DNA from: Vandammella animalimorsus
GTDB taxonomy: Bacteria > Pseudomonadota > Gammaproteobacteria > Burkholderiales > Burkholderiaceae_C
NCBI RefSeq assembly: GCF_002285285.1
Contig: NZ_NSJF01000002.1
Location: 496,001 to 560,000, forward strand
DNA length: 64,000 nt
Direction: 5' to 3'
Made by a program: the position numbers and the translations under genes. This document shows, piece by piece, positions 1 through 10,910 of this stretch. Under the pieces are notes generated by a model. It saw nothing but the letters and a program-made list of their open reading frames with translations. It did no database searches and was not told the origin of the DNA. Every line of letters begins with the position of its first letter. The stretch's first letter is position 1.

Positions 1-315
1 TTTCAGGCTTTACGGATTTTCATCAATGCAGAGCTTGAAGAGCTGCAGCAAGCGCTGACGGCCAGCCTGCGGGTGCTCAAGAGCGGTGGGCGGCTGGTGG
101 TGATCAGCTTCCATTCGCTGGAGGATCGCATCGTCAAGCGCTTCATTGAGCAGCACTCGCGCCAGCACTACGACCGGCGCATGCCACTGGCCCAGGAGCG
201 CCCGATGCTGCTGCGCGCTGTGGCGCGCATCAAGCCCACGCAGGCCGAGGTGGAGGCCAACCCGCGCGCGCGCAGCGCCATCATGCGCGTGGCTGAAAGA
301 ACGGAGGCGCCATGA
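1..315 (+). CDS. rsmH: 16S rRNA (cytosine1402-N4)-methyltransferase RsmH, C-terminal part
   Basis: The reading frame is open from the first base of the window, so the gene starts upstream and only its last 104 residues are visible. They show the conserved family C-terminus: [21 protein letters not shown], then DRRMPL, and the terminal [14 protein letters not shown] motif. RsmH (MraW) uses S-adenosylmethionine to N4-methylate C1402 in the decoding centre of 16S rRNA. It is the usual second gene of dcw clusters, after mraZ. The stop codon overlaps the ftsL start as ATGA. The identification rests on motifs plus position immediately before ftsL. Confidence 0.95.
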   Translation, partial: FQALRIFINAELEELQQALTASLRVLKSGGRLVVISFHSLEDRIVKRFIEQHSRQHYDRRMPLAQERPMLLRAVARIKPTQAEVEANPRARSAIMRVAERTEAP

Positions 316-680
316 TCGTGCGCCTGAATCTCGTGCTGCTGCTGCTCGTGGTGGGTTCTGCGCTGGCGCTGGTGCGCGTTCAGTACGAGTCGCGCCGCCT
401 GTATTCCGAGCTGGACCGCGAAGTGGTGCAGGCCCGCCAGCTGGAGACCGAATCCGAAACGCTGCAAGTGGCCGTGCGCGCCCAGGCTGCGGCCGCGCGC
501 GTGGAACAGTTTGCGCGCACTGAGCTGAAGATGACGCCTGCCATGCCGGCCACGACGCGCTACGTGCGCGAGCCGGCCGGGCGCAGCGCGCGCCTGGCCG
601 AGCAACAGCGCCAGGCTTTGCTGCCGCAGGTGCAGGAGGGCGCGCCAGCGGCCCCGGCGCAGCAAGGGGGTGGGCAATGA
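312..680 (+). CDS. ftsL: Cell division protein FtsL
   Basis: A 122-residue bitopic membrane protein of the size expected for FtsL. Residues about 4-21 form one hydrophobic helix ([17 protein letters not shown]). It is followed by a heptad-like, Glu/Gln/Arg-rich periplasmic segment (about 25-70) consistent with the FtsL leucine-zipper coiled coil. In the family FtsL joins FtsB and FtsQ and activates the FtsWI septal peptidoglycan synthase. Sequence conservation is weak in this family, so the call leans on topology and on location between rsmH and ftsI. It overlaps rsmH by ATGA at the start and ftsI by ATGA at the end. Confidence 0.93.
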   Translation: MIVRLNLVLLLLVVGSALALVRVQYESRRLYSELDREVVQARQLETESETLQVAVRAQAAAARVEQFARTELKMTPAMPATTRYVREPAGRSARLAEQQRQALLPQVQEGAPAAPAQQGGGQ

Positions 681-2470
681 AGCCGAGCGGCAACAGCAAC
701 AAGCGCGTGCGCGCCAGCCGCCCTGTGGCTTACGCCACCAGCCCCTTGCTGGCCAGCAAGGCGCCGGTCTGGCGCAGCCGCGTAGTGGTTGTCACCCTGG
801 CGCTGGCCTTCATGGGCCTGGTGGCGCGCGCCGCGCATGTGCAGGTGTTTGGCAATGACTTCTTTCTGCGCCAGGGCGAGGTGCGCTATGCGCGCACGCT
901 GGATTTGCCTGCTAATCGCGGCAAGATCGTCGATCGCAATGGCCTGATTCTGGCCTCCAGCGTACCTGCGGCCAGCATTTGGGCCATCCCGGAAGATGTG
1001 CGCCAGGGTGACGACGGGGCCGATGTGCAAAAGCAGCTGGCACAACTGGCGCGGCTGTTGAATATGCCGCTCAAGGATTTGCAGGCGCGCCTGTCCGATG
1101 AGGACAAGACCTTCGTCTGGCTGCGCCGCCAGCTCGACTGGGAGCTTGGGCAGGAGATCATGGCGCTGAAGATCAATGGCATCCATCTGCGCAAGGAGTA
1201 CAAGCGCCAATACCCTGAGGGCGAGGCCGCGGCGCACATCGTCGGCTTCACCAACGTCGAGGACCAGGGCCAGGAAGGCGTGGAGCTGGCCTATAACCAG
1301 ACGCTGGGCGGCAAGGCCGGCTCGCGCCGCGTGATCCGCAACCGCCTGGGGCAGATCGTCGAGAGCGTGGGCGACACGGTTGCGCCGGTGGACGGCCAGG
1401 ACGTGCAGCTTTCCATCGACAGCAAGGTGCAGTTCTTCGCCAGCCAGAAACTGGCCGAGCAGGTGGCTGCGCACAAGGCCAAGGCAGGCAGCGTGGTGGT
1501 GCTCGATGCCCGCAGCGGCGAAATTCTGGCGCTGGCCAACTACCCCAGCTTCGATCCTTCCGCGCGCCGCAACCTCACGGGCGACCAACTGCGCAACCGC
1601 GCGCTGACCGATGTGTTCGAGCCCGGCTCGGTGATGAAGCCCATCACCGTGGCCATGGCGCTCGAAGCTGGCTTGGTCGGCCCCAAGACGCCCATCAACA
1701 CCAGCCCCGGCTTTATCACCGTCACTGGCGCCAAGCTCTCGGACGTGCGCAACTTCGGCACGCTGACCGTGGAGGGCATCATCCAGAAGTCCAGCAACGT
1801 GGGCACCACCAAACTGGCGCAAATGATGGAGTCGCGCTACATGTGGGACGTGTTCGCCGCCACTGGCTTTGGCGAGCGCCCGCAGATTGGCTTTCCCGGC
1901 GTGGCCAGCGGCAACCTGCGGCCCTGGAAGACCTGGCGCCCGGTGGAGAAGGCCACCATGTCCTACGGCTACGGCCTATCGGCCAGCCTGCTGCAGATGG
2001 CGCGCTCCTACACCGTGTTCGCCAACGATGGCGTGCTGCTGCCAGCGACGCTGCTCAAGCGCAGCCAGCCGCCCGTGGGCGTGCAGGTGTTTTCCTCCAA
2101 GACGGCGCGGGCCGTGCGCCACATGCTGATGCTGGCGGCTGCGCCGGGCGGCTCGGGCCAGCGCGCGCAGACCGTGGGCTATTCCGTAGGCGGCAAGTCC
2201 GGCACGGCGCGCAAGCAGATCGGGCGCCACTATGCGGCCAACAAATACCGCTCCTGGTTCGTCGGCATGGCGCCGATGGAGAACCCGCGCATCATCGTTG
2301 CGGTGATGATCGACGAGCCCAGCGCCGGCCAGTATTACGGCGGCGCTGTGGCTGCGCCCGTGTTCAGCCAGGTGGTGCAGCAAAGCCTGCGCCTGCTGGG
2401 CGTCCAGCCGGACATGGACGTCAAGCCGCAGATCATTGCCACCGGCGTGGACGAGGAGGTGCTGCAATGA
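677..2470 (+). CDS. ftsI: Peptidoglycan D,D-transpeptidase FtsI (PBP3)
   Basis: A 597-residue class B penicillin-binding protein that cross-links septal peptidoglycan. A short basic cytoplasmic tail precedes one membrane anchor at about residues 35-52. The PBP dimerisation domain follows. The transpeptidase domain has all three active-site motifs: SxxK as SVMK (Ser318/Lys321) in FEPGSVMKP, SxN as SSN (about 372-374), and KSGTA near residue 505. The start ATG overlaps the ftsL stop (ATGA), and the stop overlaps the murE start, so translation is coupled. Its partner glycosyltransferase ftsW lies downstream in the same cluster. Confidence 0.97.
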   Translation: MKPSGNSNKRVRASRPVAYATSPLLASKAPVWRSRVVVVTLALAFMGLVARAAHVQVFGNDFFLRQGEVRYARTLDLPANRGKIVDRNGLILASSVPAASIWAIPEDVRQGDDGADVQKQLAQLARLLNMPLKDLQARLSDEDKTFVWLRRQLDWELGQEIMALKINGIHLRKEYKRQYPEGEAAAHIVGFTNVEDQGQEGVELAYNQTLGGKAGSRRVIRNRLGQIVESVGDTVAPVDGQDVQLSIDSKVQFFASQKLAEQVAAHKAKAGSVVVLDARSGEILALANYPSFDPSARRNLTGDQLRNRALTDVFEPGSVMKPITVAMALEAGLVGPKTPINTSPGFITVTGAKLSDVRNFGTLTVEGIIQKSSNVGTTKLAQMMESRYMWDVFAATGFGERPQIGFPGVASGNLRPWKTWRPVEKATMSYGYGLSASLLQMARSYTVFANDGVLLPATLLKRSQPPVGVQVFSSKTARAVRHMLMLAAAPGGSGQRAQTVGYSVGGKSGTARKQIGRHYAANKYRSWFVGMAPMENPRIIVAVMIDEPSAGQYYGGAVAAPVFSQVVQQSLRLLGVQPDMDVKPQIIATGVDEEVLQ

Positions 2471-4155
2471 GCCAGCCGCCCATCCTGCAACAGCCCAGCC
2501 AAGCGCTGGCCTGGCTGCAACAGCACCTGGCGCCCGGCGCCAGCCTGCGCGACGACAGCCGGGCCGTGCAGCCCGGCGACGCCTTCTTCGCGCTGCCCAG
2601 CCAGTCTGCCCAAGGTCGCCCACTGGCGCGCCCTGCGCAACTGGCCGCGCACATTGAGGCCGCCAGCGCCGCTGGCGCTGCTGCGCTGCTGGTCGATGCC
2701 CAGGCCGCACAGGCCTGGTTGGCCGCACGCGCGGCCGGGCAAGCCCAGGCCCAGGCATTGCCTGCGCTGGCGCTGTACCCGCAACTGCGCCAGGCCAGCG
2801 GCGAGATCGCTGCGCTTTGGCACGGCCAGCCCAGCCAGGCGCTGGATGTGGTGGCCGTCACCGGCACCAACGGCAAAACCACGCTGGCCTGGTGGCTGGC
2901 CCATGTGCTGGGTTTGGCCGGGCGCCCCTGCGGCTACGTCGGCACGCTGGGCGTGGGCATGCCGCCGCAGGCTTTGCGCGACACCGGCCTGACTTCGCCC
3001 GGGCCGTTGCTGCTGCAAGCGGCGCTGCACGACATGCAGCGCCAGGGCGCCAGCGCCTGTGCCATCGAGGCCTCGTCGATCGGGCTGGAGCAGGCGCGCC
3101 TGGCCGGCACGCGCATCTGCGTGGCCGCCTTCACCAATTTCACCCAGGACCACCTGGACTACCACGGCAGCATGCAGGCCTACGGCGCAGCCAAGCGCCT
3201 GCTGTTCGACTGGCCCGGCCTGCAAGCTGCGGTGCTCAATGCCCAGGATGCTTACGGTCAAAGCCTGCGCCAGGCGCTGCTGGCGCGGCCTGGACTGGCC
3301 CTTTGGGATTACGCCGTGCAGGCCGATGGTCTGCCGGCGGCCACGGCGCGCCTGTGTGCCCAGGGTGTGCAGTTCGATGGCGACAGCGTGCGCTTCGAGG
3401 TGCTCGAATACGCCCCTGCCGCCCAGAGCGCAGCCCAGGGCGAAGTCAGTGCGCCGCTGCGCCAGGCGCAAGTGCGCGCGCGCGTTACTGGGCTTTACAG
3501 CGTGCAGAACCTGATGGCCTTGCTTGGCATGCTGCGCGCCATGGGGCTGGAGTTGGAGCAGGCCGCGCAGCTGTGCCGCCAGGTGCCGGCTGTGCCCGGT
3601 CGCATGCAGATGCTGGCGCAGCCGGGCAAGCCGCTGGTGGTGGTGGACTATGCCCACACCAGCGACGCGCTGCGCGCCGTGCTGCAGGCGCTGCGCCCGG
3701 TGGCGGCGCAGCGTGGCGGCCGGCTGAGCGTGCTGTTTGGCTGCGGCGGCGACCGCGACGCAGGCAAGCGCCCGCTGATGGCCATGGCCGCTGCGCAGAC
3801 CGCCGATGCGCTGTGGATCACCAGCGACAACCCGCGCAGCGAAGATCCGCTGGCCATCATCGCGCAGATCGAAACCGGGCTGACACCAGCGCAGCGCGCC
3901 GCTGCCAAGGTGTTGCCTGAGCGCCGCGCGGCCATTGCCGCCGCCGTGGCCGCCGCGGCCGCGCACGACGTCCTGCTGCTGGCCGGCAAGGGCCACGAGG
4001 CCTACCAGGAGATCAAAGGGGTGCGTCACCCCTTCTCCGATCTGGATGAAGCCCAGCAAGCCTTGGCCAACTGGGGCAGCGCCAAGAACAAGCAAGAAGA
4101 AGGCAATGACGAGAACGACAAACGGGGCCAGGCCCCATCTGGGGTGGCCGCATGA
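2467..4155 (+). CDS. murE: UDP-MurNAc-tripeptide ligase MurE (meso-DAP adding)
   Basis: A 562-residue cytoplasmic Mur ligase that adds the third stem-peptide amino acid. The frame is open upstream inside ftsI, but the ATG overlapping the ftsI stop (ATGA) gives MSQPPILQQP and the normal N-terminal domain. The ATP-binding P-loop GTNGKTTL lies at about residue 134. The specificity motif DNPR (SDNPRSEDPL, about residue 452) is diagnostic for meso-diaminopimelate rather than lysine. The protein is somewhat longer than usual because it ends in a charged tail (SAKNKQEEGNDENDKRG) after the conserved C-terminus. It overlaps murF by four bases. Confidence 0.97.
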   Translation: MSQPPILQQPSQALAWLQQHLAPGASLRDDSRAVQPGDAFFALPSQSAQGRPLARPAQLAAHIEAASAAGAAALLVDAQAAQAWLAARAAGQAQAQALPALALYPQLRQASGEIAALWHGQPSQALDVVAVTGTNGKTTLAWWLAHVLGLAGRPCGYVGTLGVGMPPQALRDTGLTSPGPLLLQAALHDMQRQGASACAIEASSIGLEQARLAGTRICVAAFTNFTQDHLDYHGSMQAYGAAKRLLFDWPGLQAAVLNAQDAYGQSLRQALLARPGLALWDYAVQADGLPAATARLCAQGVQFDGDSVRFEVLEYAPAAQSAAQGEVSAPLRQAQVRARVTGLYSVQNLMALLGMLRAMGLELEQAAQLCRQVPAVPGRMQMLAQPGKPLVVVDYAHTSDALRAVLQALRPVAAQRGGRLSVLFGCGGDRDAGKRPLMAMAAAQTADALWITSDNPRSEDPLAIIAQIETGLTPAQRAAAKVLPERRAAIAAAVAAAAAHDVLLLAGKGHEAYQEIKGVRHPFSDLDEAQQALANWGSAKNKQEEGNDENDKRGQAPSGVAA

Positions 4156-5567
4156 TGATGCAGTTGCAACAGGCCGCTGAGTGGCTCGGCCAGCAAGGGC
4201 TGGCGCCCGAGCTGCGCGCTGCGACCGGCCAGGAGCAGGTGGCGATCGAGCGCGTGCACACCGACAGCCGCAGCCTGCGCGCGGGCGATTTGTTCGTTGC
4301 GCTGGTCGGCGAGCGCTTCGATGGCCACGACTTCCTGGCCCAGGCGCAGGCCAGTGGCGCGGCCGCGGCGCTGGTGCAGCGCGGCCGCGCTGCAGAGCAG
4401 CTGCCCTGCCTGGAAGTGGCCGATACGCGCCAGGCCCTGCTGGCGCTGGCTGGGCAGTGGCGCAGCCAGCTGGCGCTGCCCGTCATCGCCGTCACCGGCA
4501 GCAACGGCAAGACCACGGTCACGCAAATGCTCGCCAGCATCCTGTGCGCCGCGCATGGCCAGGCTGCGCTGGCCACCCAGGGCAATCTGAACAACGACAT
4601 CGGCCTGCCGCTGATGGTGCTGCGGCTGCGCGCGGCGCACCGCATGGCGGTGTTCGAGCTGGGCATGAACCATCCGGGCGAGATCGCCGCGCTGGCGGCC
4701 GTGGCCCAGCCCACGGTGGCGCTGGTCAACAACGCGCAGCGCGAGCACCAGGAGTTCATGCACAGCGTCGAGGCCGTGGCGCAGGAAAACGGCGCCGTGC
4801 TGGCGGCGTTGCCGGCCGATGGCGTGGCCGTGTTCCCCGCCGATGATGCTTTTGCGCCGCTGTGGCGCGGGCTGGCGCAGGGCCGGCGCATCGTGGATTT
4901 CGGCGCGCCCGGCAGCGCCGTGCAGTTGCGCCGCGCCCAGTGGGGCGAGGCCGGCTGGGCCATGGAGCTGGACATCGAAGGCCAGGCGCTGGAGCTGCAG
5001 CTTGGTGTGCTGGGGCGGCACAACGTGCGCAACGCCATGGCCGCCGCCGCTGCGGCCTGGGCTGCTGGCGTGCCGTTGGCGGCCATCGCCCAGGGTTTAC
5101 AGGATTTCCGCCCAGTGCAGGGCAGGGGCGTTCTGCACCGTTTCTGCCACGACGATGGCACGCAGCAGTGGCTGATCGACGACAGCTACAACGCCAACCC
5201 GGATTCGGTGCGCGCGGCCATCGACACGCTGGCGGCGCTGCCCGCACCGCGCCTGTTGGTGCTGGGCGACATGGCAGAAGTTGGTGCACAGGGGCCGCAG
5301 TTCCATGCCGAGGTGGGTGAATACGCCCGCGCCCGTGGCATCGACGGGCTGTGGACGCTGGGCGCGCTGGCCGCACACGCGGCCAGCGCCTTCGGCGCGC
5401 AGGCGCGGCATTTCGAGTCGCGCGAGGCGCTGCTGCAAACGACGGCGCAGCAGGCGCACCTGCCCACCAGCATGCTGGTCAAGGGCTCGCGCTGCATGGC
5501 CATGGAGCAGGTGGTGCAGGCTGTGCTGGCGCTCGACGGCGCAGCCAGCGGGAGGGTCAGCCTATGA
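4152..5567 (+). CDS. murF: UDP-MurNAc-pentapeptide ligase MurF
   Basis: A 471-residue Mur ligase that attaches D-Ala-D-Ala to UDP-MurNAc-tripeptide, completing the cytoplasmic pentapeptide. It shows the N-terminal [16 protein letters not shown] substrate-domain motif, the P-loop GSNGKTTVT at about 116-124, the central [10 protein letters not shown] motif, and [10 protein letters not shown] in the C-terminal domain. All are typical of MurF and separate it from MurC/D/E. Its D-Ala-D-Ala supplier, ddl, lies in the same cluster. It starts by overlapping murE (ATGA), and its stop overlaps the mraY ATG. Confidence 0.97.
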   Translation: MMMQLQQAAEWLGQQGLAPELRAATGQEQVAIERVHTDSRSLRAGDLFVALVGERFDGHDFLAQAQASGAAAALVQRGRAAEQLPCLEVADTRQALLALAGQWRSQLALPVIAVTGSNGKTTVTQMLASILCAAHGQAALATQGNLNNDIGLPLMVLRLRAAHRMAVFELGMNHPGEIAALAAVAQPTVALVNNAQREHQEFMHSVEAVAQENGAVLAALPADGVAVFPADDAFAPLWRGLAQGRRIVDFGAPGSAVQLRRAQWGEAGWAMELDIEGQALELQLGVLGRHNVRNAMAAAAAAWAAGVPLAAIAQGLQDFRPVQGRGVLHRFCHDDGTQQWLIDDSYNANPDSVRAAIDTLAALPAPRLLVLGDMAEVGAQGPQFHAEVGEYARARGIDGLWTLGALAAHAASAFGAQARHFESREALLQTTAQQAHLPTSMLVKGSRCMAMEQVVQAVLALDGAASGRVSL

Positions 5568-6745
5568 TGCTGTGGCTCTCGCAATGGCTGCTGAACCTGA
5601 GCCCGGAGGGGCTGAGCTTTCTGCGCGTGGTGCAGTACCTGACCTTCCGCGCCATGATGGGCGCCATGACGGCGCTGGTCATCGGCTGGGTGGCCGGCCC
5701 GCGCGTGATCCGCTACCTGGTCTCGCTCAAGATCGGCCAGCCGGTGCGCGAATACGGGGTGCAAACCCATCTGGTCAAAAGCGGCACGCCCACCATGGGC
5801 GGCGTGCTGATCCTGATCGCCATAGCCGTGTCCACCCTGCTGTGGGCCGATCTGAGCAACCGCTTCGTCTGGGTCGTGCTCTGGGTCACGCTGGGCTTTG
5901 GCGCCATCGGCTGGGTCGATGATTGGCGCAAAGTGGTCTACAAGGATCCAGAGGGCATGCGTTCGCGCCAGAAGTTTCTGCTGCAGACCATCATCGGCCT
6001 GGTGGCGGCGCTGTACCTGGCCTTCAGCATTTCTGAAGTCAACAACATGCGCGTGCTGGCGCTGTTTGTGGATTGGGTGGCCTCGGGCTTCTCGCCCAGC
6101 TTCGAGCTCAACACCCAGCTGACCGTGCCGTTCTTCAAGGGCGTGGCCTATCCCCTGGGCGTGCTGGGCTTTGTCATCCTGAGTTTTCTGGTCATCGTCG
6201 GCGCCAGCAATGCGGTGAACTTCACCGACGGCCTGGACGGCCTGGCCATCATGCCGGTGGTGATGGTCGGCTCGGCGCTGGGCGTGTTTGCCTACGTCAC
6301 CGGCAATGCCGTGTTCTCGCGCTATCTGCTGTTCCCGCACATTCCGGGCACGGGCGAGCTGCTGGTGTTTTGCGCCGCCATGTCCGGCGCGGGCCTGGCC
6401 TTTCTGTGGTTCAACGCCCACCCGGCCCAGGTCTTCATGGGCGACGTGGGCGCGCTGGCGCTGGGCGGCGCGCTGGGCACCATCGCTGTGATCGTGCGCC
6501 AGGAGTTCGTGCTGGCCATCATGGGCGGCGTGTTCGTGGCCGAGGCGCTTTCGGTCATCGCCCAGGTGGGCTGGTTCAAGTACACGCGCCGACGCTACGG
6601 CCAGGGCCGTCGCCTGCTGCTGATGGCGCCGCTGCACCACCACTTCGAGAAAAAGGGCTGGAAGGAAACCCAGGTCGTGGTGCGCTTCTGGATCATCACC
6701 ATGTTTCTGTGCCTGGCGGGCCTGGCCACGCTGAAGCTGAGGTAA
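5564..6745 (+). CDS. mraY: Phospho-MurNAc-pentapeptide transferase MraY
   Basis: A 393-residue integral membrane enzyme that transfers phospho-MurNAc-pentapeptide to undecaprenyl phosphate, making lipid I. About ten hydrophobic helices alternate with the family's catalytic loops: GWVDDWRKV (Asp pair near 118), [10 protein letters not shown] (near 220), the DVGALALGG loop, and [11 protein letters not shown] (near 355). The upstream frame is open inside murF. The ATGATG overlapping the murF stop is chosen because it gives the standard N-terminus MMLWLSQWL. Only three bases separate it from murD. Confidence 0.97.
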   Translation: MMLWLSQWLLNLSPEGLSFLRVVQYLTFRAMMGAMTALVIGWVAGPRVIRYLVSLKIGQPVREYGVQTHLVKSGTPTMGGVLILIAIAVSTLLWADLSNRFVWVVLWVTLGFGAIGWVDDWRKVVYKDPEGMRSRQKFLLQTIIGLVAALYLAFSISEVNNMRVLALFVDWVASGFSPSFELNTQLTVPFFKGVAYPLGVLGFVILSFLVIVGASNAVNFTDGLDGLAIMPVVMVGSALGVFAYVTGNAVFSRYLLFPHIPGTGELLVFCAAMSGAGLAFLWFNAHPAQVFMGDVGALALGGALGTIAVIVRQEFVLAIMGGVFVAEALSVIAQVGWFKYTRRRYGQGRRLLLMAPLHHHFEKKGWKETQVVVRFWIITMFLCLAGLATLKLR

Positions 6746-6748
6746 GCC

Positions 6749-8539
6749 ATGCCTGCGCACATGCCGACAACGACAACCAATGCCTCGCCCCTGGTGCTGA
6801 TCCTGGGGCTGGGCATTTCTGGCCTGGCCATGGCGCGCTGGTGCGCCAGCCAGGGCCAGCGCGTGCGCGTGGCCGATACGCGCTCGGCCCCGCCTGGGCA
6901 GCAGGCGCTGCAACAGCTGCCAGGCGTGGAGTGCCGCTTCGGCCAGCCGCTGCAGGCCCAGTTGCTGTGCAGCAGCGTGGGCCACGTCGAAGTTTCGGCT
7001 GTGTATTGTTCGCCCGGCCTGGCCCCAGCTGAAGTGGCCGCAGTGCGTGAGGCGGCAGCGCGCAGCGGCGTGTTCTTCGGTGGCGAGTTGGATCTGTTCA
7101 CCCAGGCGCTGCGCCGCTTGCGCCAGCAGCACCACTACCAGCCCCAGGTGCTGGCCATCACCGGCACCAATGGCAAAACCACAGTGACGTCGTTGACGGC
7201 CCAGCTGCTCGAGCGCGCTGGCCAGCGCGTGGCCGTGGCCGGCAACATCGGCCCCTCGCTGCTCGACACCTTGGCGCAATGCCTGGCCCAGGCCGAGGCC
7301 GCAGCGCAACAAGCCGACTTGCAAAGCGAGGTGCTGCCAGCGCCCGCTGCCGAGCAGGAGGCCGGCGCCGACTTGGACGCCGGCCCCGAGGCTGAAGCCG
7401 ACACCGACACCGATACCGAAACCGACGCTGACGGCAAGGCACAGCCGCCCGCCGCAGCCGCGCAGGCCGGGCCCGATGCCCTGGCGCGCGCCCTGCCACA
7501 GACCTGGGTGCTGGAGCTGTCGAGCTTCCAGCTGGACTACAGCAGCGGCTTCGAGCCCACGGCCGGCGTGATTCTGAACATCAGCCAGGACCATCTGGAC
7601 TGGCACGGCAGCCAACAGGCCTATGTGCAGGCCAAGGCCAAGGTGTATGGCCAGCAGGGCGTGGTCGTCATGAACCGTGACGACGCCACCTTGATGGCCT
7701 TGTTGCCCGAGCTGACGCCCGCGCCCGCGGCCAAATCGCCCAGGGGCGGGCGGGCTGCGGCACAGCGCCAGGTGCTGCACTTCGGCCTGCAGGCGCCGCA
7801 GCAATGGGGCGACTGGGGCGTGGTTGTGGAGCACGGCATGCCTTGGCTGGCAACCACCGTGGGCGAGGCGCCGCCCGCAGGCCGCAGCGGCCAGGGCCGC
7901 AAGGCCCAGGCGGGCGAGTGGTTCGTGCAGCGGCTCATGCCGGCCGATGCGATGCGCATCCGCGGCCAGCACAACGTGGCCAACGCCCTGGCGGCGCTGG
8001 CGCTGGCCAGCACTACGGGCGCGGCCCTGGCCCCCATGCTGCACGGCTTGCGCGAATACCGTGGCGAGCCGCACCGCGTGCAGTCGCTGGGCCTGGTGCA
8101 GGGCGTGGAGTACATCGACGACAGCAAGGGCACCAACGTGGGCGCCACCGCTGCGGCGCTGTGCGGCCTGGTGCCCGATGGCCGCGCCAGCCGCCGGCTG
8201 GTGGTGATTCTGGGCGGCCTGGGTAAGGGACAGGATTTCGCGCCGCTGCGCGAGCCGGTGCGCCAAGCGGCGCGTGCGGTGCTGCTCATCGGCCAGGATG
8301 CGCCGGCCATTGCCCAGGCGCTGCAGGACTGTGGCGTGCCGCTGGTGCACGCCGATGGCCTGCCCGAAGCCGTGGCCCAGGCGGCGGCGTTGGCGCAGCC
8401 GGGCGATGCCGTGCTGCTCTCGCCGGCCTGCGCCAGCATGGACATGTTTCGCGACTACGCGCACCGCGCCCAGGTATTCGCCGACAGCGTACAGGCGCTG
8501 GCGTTGGACGCTGGGCAAAGCCTGGAGGCCTGGACATGA
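6749..8539 (+). CDS. murD: UDP-MurNAc-L-alanine:D-glutamate ligase MurD, with acidic insertion
   Basis: A Mur ligase that adds D-Glu to UDP-MurNAc-L-Ala in the cytoplasm. It has the N-terminal Rossmann start [18 protein letters not shown]-loop [10 protein letters not shown] (about 139), [21 protein letters not shown], and the C-terminal [11 protein letters not shown] motif. At 596 residues it is roughly 100 longer than most MurD proteins. Most of the excess is a low-complexity Ala/Glu/Asp-rich stretch at about residues 178-250, including an [12 protein letters not shown] run, between the P-loop helix and the LELSSF strand. The frame stays open and the catalytic motifs are intact, so I expect a functional enzyme with an added disordered loop. 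Confidence 0.95.
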   Translation: MPAHMPTTTTNASPLVLILGLGISGLAMARWCASQGQRVRVADTRSAPPGQQALQQLPGVECRFGQPLQAQLLCSSVGHVEVSAVYCSPGLAPAEVAAVREAAARSGVFFGGELDLFTQALRRLRQQHHYQPQVLAITGTNGKTTVTSLTAQLLERAGQRVAVAGNIGPSLLDTLAQCLAQAEAAAQQADLQSEVLPAPAAEQEAGADLDAGPEAEADTDTDTETDADGKAQPPAAAAQAGPDALARALPQTWVLELSSFQLDYSSGFEPTAGVILNISQDHLDWHGSQQAYVQAKAKVYGQQGVVVMNRDDATLMALLPELTPAPAAKSPRGGRAAAQRQVLHFGLQAPQQWGDWGVVVEHGMPWLATTVGEAPPAGRSGQGRKAQAGEWFVQRLMPADAMRIRGQHNVANALAALALASTTGAALAPMLHGLREYRGEPHRVQSLGLVQGVEYIDDSKGTNVGATAAALCGLVPDGRASRRLVVILGGLGKGQDFAPLREPVRQAARAVLLIGQDAPAIAQALQDCGVPLVHADGLPEAVAQAAALAQPGDAVLLSPACASMDMFRDYAHRAQVFADSVQALALDAGQSLEAWT

Positions 8540-9843
8540 GCATGGCCACACCGAACAAGAAAAGCGGCTGGTTGGGCCGCCTGGGTCTGCGCGGGCGCGA
8601 GCCCGATGGCGCGCTGGAGCTGCCGGTGCGCTCGGCCGGGCTGGAGTACCGCTACACCACTTCGCCCAGGCCGGTGACCATCCAAAGCGTCGATCAGACC
8701 TTGCTGGGCGTGCTGGCGGGCATTCTGGCCTGGAGTCTGGTGATGGTGTATTCGGCCTCGATCGCGCTGGCCGACAACCCGCGCTTTGGCGGCATCAGCA
8801 ACGAGTTTTTCCTGATCCGCCACGCCGTCTCGATGGCCGTGGCGCTGGTGGCCGCCATCGCGGTGTTTCAGATCTCGATGGAAACCTGGCGCGCCAGCGC
8901 CATCTGGCTGCTGCTGGGCACGCTGGCGCTGCTGGTGCTGGTGCTGGTGCCGGGGCTGGGCATTTCCGTCAACGGCGCGCGGCGCTGGCTGCCGCTGGGC
9001 GTGATGCGTTTTCAGCCCTCGGAGCTGGCCAAGCTGGCCGTGGTGATCTACGCGGCCGACTACATGGTGCGGCGCATGGACGTGCGCGAAGACTTCTTTC
9101 GCGCCGTCGCGCCCATTGGCGCGGCCGTGGGGCTGATTGGCTTTTTGCTGCTGGCCGAGCCGGACATGGGCGCCTTCGTGGTCGTGGCGGTGATTGCCGT
9201 GGGCATTTTGTTCCTGGGCGGCGTGAACCTGCGCGGCTTCTTGCTGATGCTGCTGGTGCTGGGCCTGGCCTTCATGTTCATCATCTGGACTTCGCCCTGG
9301 CGGCGCGACCGCATTTTTGCCTACCTCGACCCCTGGGCCGAGGAGCACAGGCTCGGGCGCGGTTACCAGCTCACGCACTCGCTGATCGCCTTTGGCCGTG
9401 GCGAGGGCTGGGGCGTGGGCCTGGGCGGCAGCGTGGAAAAGCTGCATTGGCTGCCCGAGGCGCACACCGACTTCATCCTGGCTGTGATCGGCGAGGAGTT
9501 CGGCCTGCTGGGCGTGGCGGTGCTGATTGCCGTGTTCTTCTGGCTCACGCGGCGCATCATGGTCATCGGCCGCCAGGCCGTGGCGCTGGACCGCATCTTC
9601 GCCGGCCTGGTCGCGCAGGGCATCGGGCTGTGGATCGGCTTTCAGTCGGTCATCAACATTGGCGTGAACCTGGGCGCGCTGCCCACCAAAGGGCTGACGC
9701 TGCCGCTGATGAGCTTTGGCGGCTCGGCCGTGCTGCTGAACCTGGTGGCCATGGCCGTGGTGCTGCGGGTGGATTACGAAAACAGGCTTTTGATGCAGGG
9801 CAGAAGACTCGACGCAGAAGGCCGGGGGGAGAGGGCAACATGA
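8536..9843 (+). CDS. ftsW: Septal peptidoglycan glycosyltransferase FtsW (SEDS family)
   Basis: A 435-residue multi-pass inner-membrane protein that polymerises lipid II at the division site with FtsI. After a charged cytoplasmic N-terminus of about 45 residues come roughly ten hydrophobic helices. SEDS signatures include [20 protein letters not shown], the catalytic-loop region around [14 protein letters not shown], and [16 protein letters not shown]. The ATG overlaps the murD stop, and the stop overlaps the murG ATG. RodA is the alternative family member, but its location between murD and murG makes FtsW clear. Confidence 0.97.
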   Translation: MSMATPNKKSGWLGRLGLRGREPDGALELPVRSAGLEYRYTTSPRPVTIQSVDQTLLGVLAGILAWSLVMVYSASIALADNPRFGGISNEFFLIRHAVSMAVALVAAIAVFQISMETWRASAIWLLLGTLALLVLVLVPGLGISVNGARRWLPLGVMRFQPSELAKLAVVIYAADYMVRRMDVREDFFRAVAPIGAAVGLIGFLLLAEPDMGAFVVVAVIAVGILFLGGVNLRGFLLMLLVLGLAFMFIIWTSPWRRDRIFAYLDPWAEEHRLGRGYQLTHSLIAFGRGEGWGVGLGGSVEKLHWLPEAHTDFILAVIGEEFGLLGVAVLIAVFFWLTRRIMVIGRQAVALDRIFAGLVAQGIGLWIGFQSVINIGVNLGALPTKGLTLPLMSFGGSAVLLNLVAMAVVLRVDYENRLLMQGRRLDAEGRGERAT

Positions 9844-10910
9844 GTGAAGCGGGCAAAAGGGTACTGATCATGGCCGGCGGCACGGGCGGGCACATCTTCC
9901 CCGGCATTGCCGTGGCCCAGGCACTGCAGGCCAGCGGCTGGCAGGTGGCCTGGCTGGGCGGCACCGGCGGCATGGAGCACCAACTGGTGCCCGGCTACGG
10001 GCTGGAGCTGCACACCGTGGCCTTTGCCGGCGTGCGCGGCAAGGGCGTCAAGCCCTTGCTGCTGCTGCCCTGGCGGCTGGGCTCGGCCTGGCTGCAGGCG
10101 CGGCGCCTGATGGCGCAGCTGCAGCCGCAGCTGGTGCTGGGCTTTGGCGGTTACATCAGCGTGCCCGGCGGGCTGGCCGCAGTCAGCCGCCGCATCCCGC
10201 TGGTGCTGCATGAGCAAAACGCCGTGCCCGGCCTGGCCAACCGCCTGCTGGCGCACGTGGCGCGCCTGACGTTCACGGCCTTTCCCAAGGCGCTGCGCGG
10301 CGCGCAGTGGGTGGGCAACCCCTTGCGCGCGGAGTTCGCCCAGCAGGCCTCGCCGCGCAAGCGCTTTGCCCACCGCGAAGGGCCGCTGCGCCTGCTGGTG
10401 ATCGGCGGCAGCCTGGGCGCGCAGGCGCTCAACGACATCGTGCCGCGCGCGCTGGCGCTGATCCCCGCGCAGCAGCGCCCGCAGGTCACGCACCAAAGCG
10501 GCGCCAAGCAGCTCGAGGCGCTCAAGGCCAATTACGCCCAGGCGGGCGTCGAGGCCGAGTTGACAGCCTTCATCAAGAACACCGCGCGCGCCTATGCCGA
10601 GGCCGATCTGGTGCTGTGCCGCGCCGGCGCCAGCACCGTCACCGAGATCGCCGCTGTGGGCGCGGCAGCCTGCTTCGTGCCCTATCCGCACGCGGTGGAC
10701 GACCACCAGACGGTCAATGCCAACTACCTGGTGACCGAGGACGCGGCCTGGCTGGTACAGCAAAACGCGCTCACGCCTCAGGCCCTGGCCGAGTTCATCC
10801 AGCGCCTGACGCGCGATGAATTGTGCGCGCGCGCCGCCAAGGCCCAGGCGCTGGCAAAAATGGATGCAGTCGAGCAGATCGTGCAGGCTTGCGAGGAGTT
10901 GGTCGAATGA
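9840..10910 (+). CDS. murG: UDP-GlcNAc:lipid I GlcNAc transferase MurG
   Basis: A 356-residue peripheral membrane GT-B glycosyltransferase that converts lipid I to lipid II. It has the N-terminal G-loop [10 protein letters not shown] (about 12-21), a second loop [37 protein letters not shown] at the start of the C-terminal domain, and the UDP-GlcNAc site [15 protein letters not shown] with [12 protein letters not shown]. The frame extends upstream through ftsW. The ATG at the ATGA overlap with ftsW is used because it gives [14 protein letters not shown]. The stop overlaps murC. Confidence 0.97.
   Translation: MSEAGKRVLIMAGGTGGHIFPGIAVAQALQASGWQVAWLGGTGGMEHQLVPGYGLELHTVAFAGVRGKGVKPLLLLPWRLGSAWLQARRLMAQLQPQLVLGFGGYISVPGGLAAVSRRIPLVLHEQNAVPGLANRLLAHVARLTFTAFPKALRGAQWVGNPLRAEFAQQASPRKRFAHREGPLRLLVIGGSLGAQALNDIVPRALALIPAQQRPQVTHQSGAKQLEALKANYAQAGVEAELTAFIKNTARAYAEADLVLCRAGASTVTEIAAVGAAACFVPYPHAVDDHQTVNANYLVTEDAAWLVQQNALTPQALAEFIQRLTRDELCARAAKAQALAKMDAVEQIVQACEELVE

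Noticed and set aside
2335-4095. 586-codon - strand frame opposite murE
   Set aside because: Antisense compositional artefact; no family resemblance, whereas murE is complete on the + strand.
5186-8551. Very long open frame on the - strand (over 1100 codons) opposite murF, mraY and murD
   Set aside because: His/Arg/Gln/Gly-rich translation typical of antisense reading in GC-rich DNA; the + strand genes carry full catalytic motifs.
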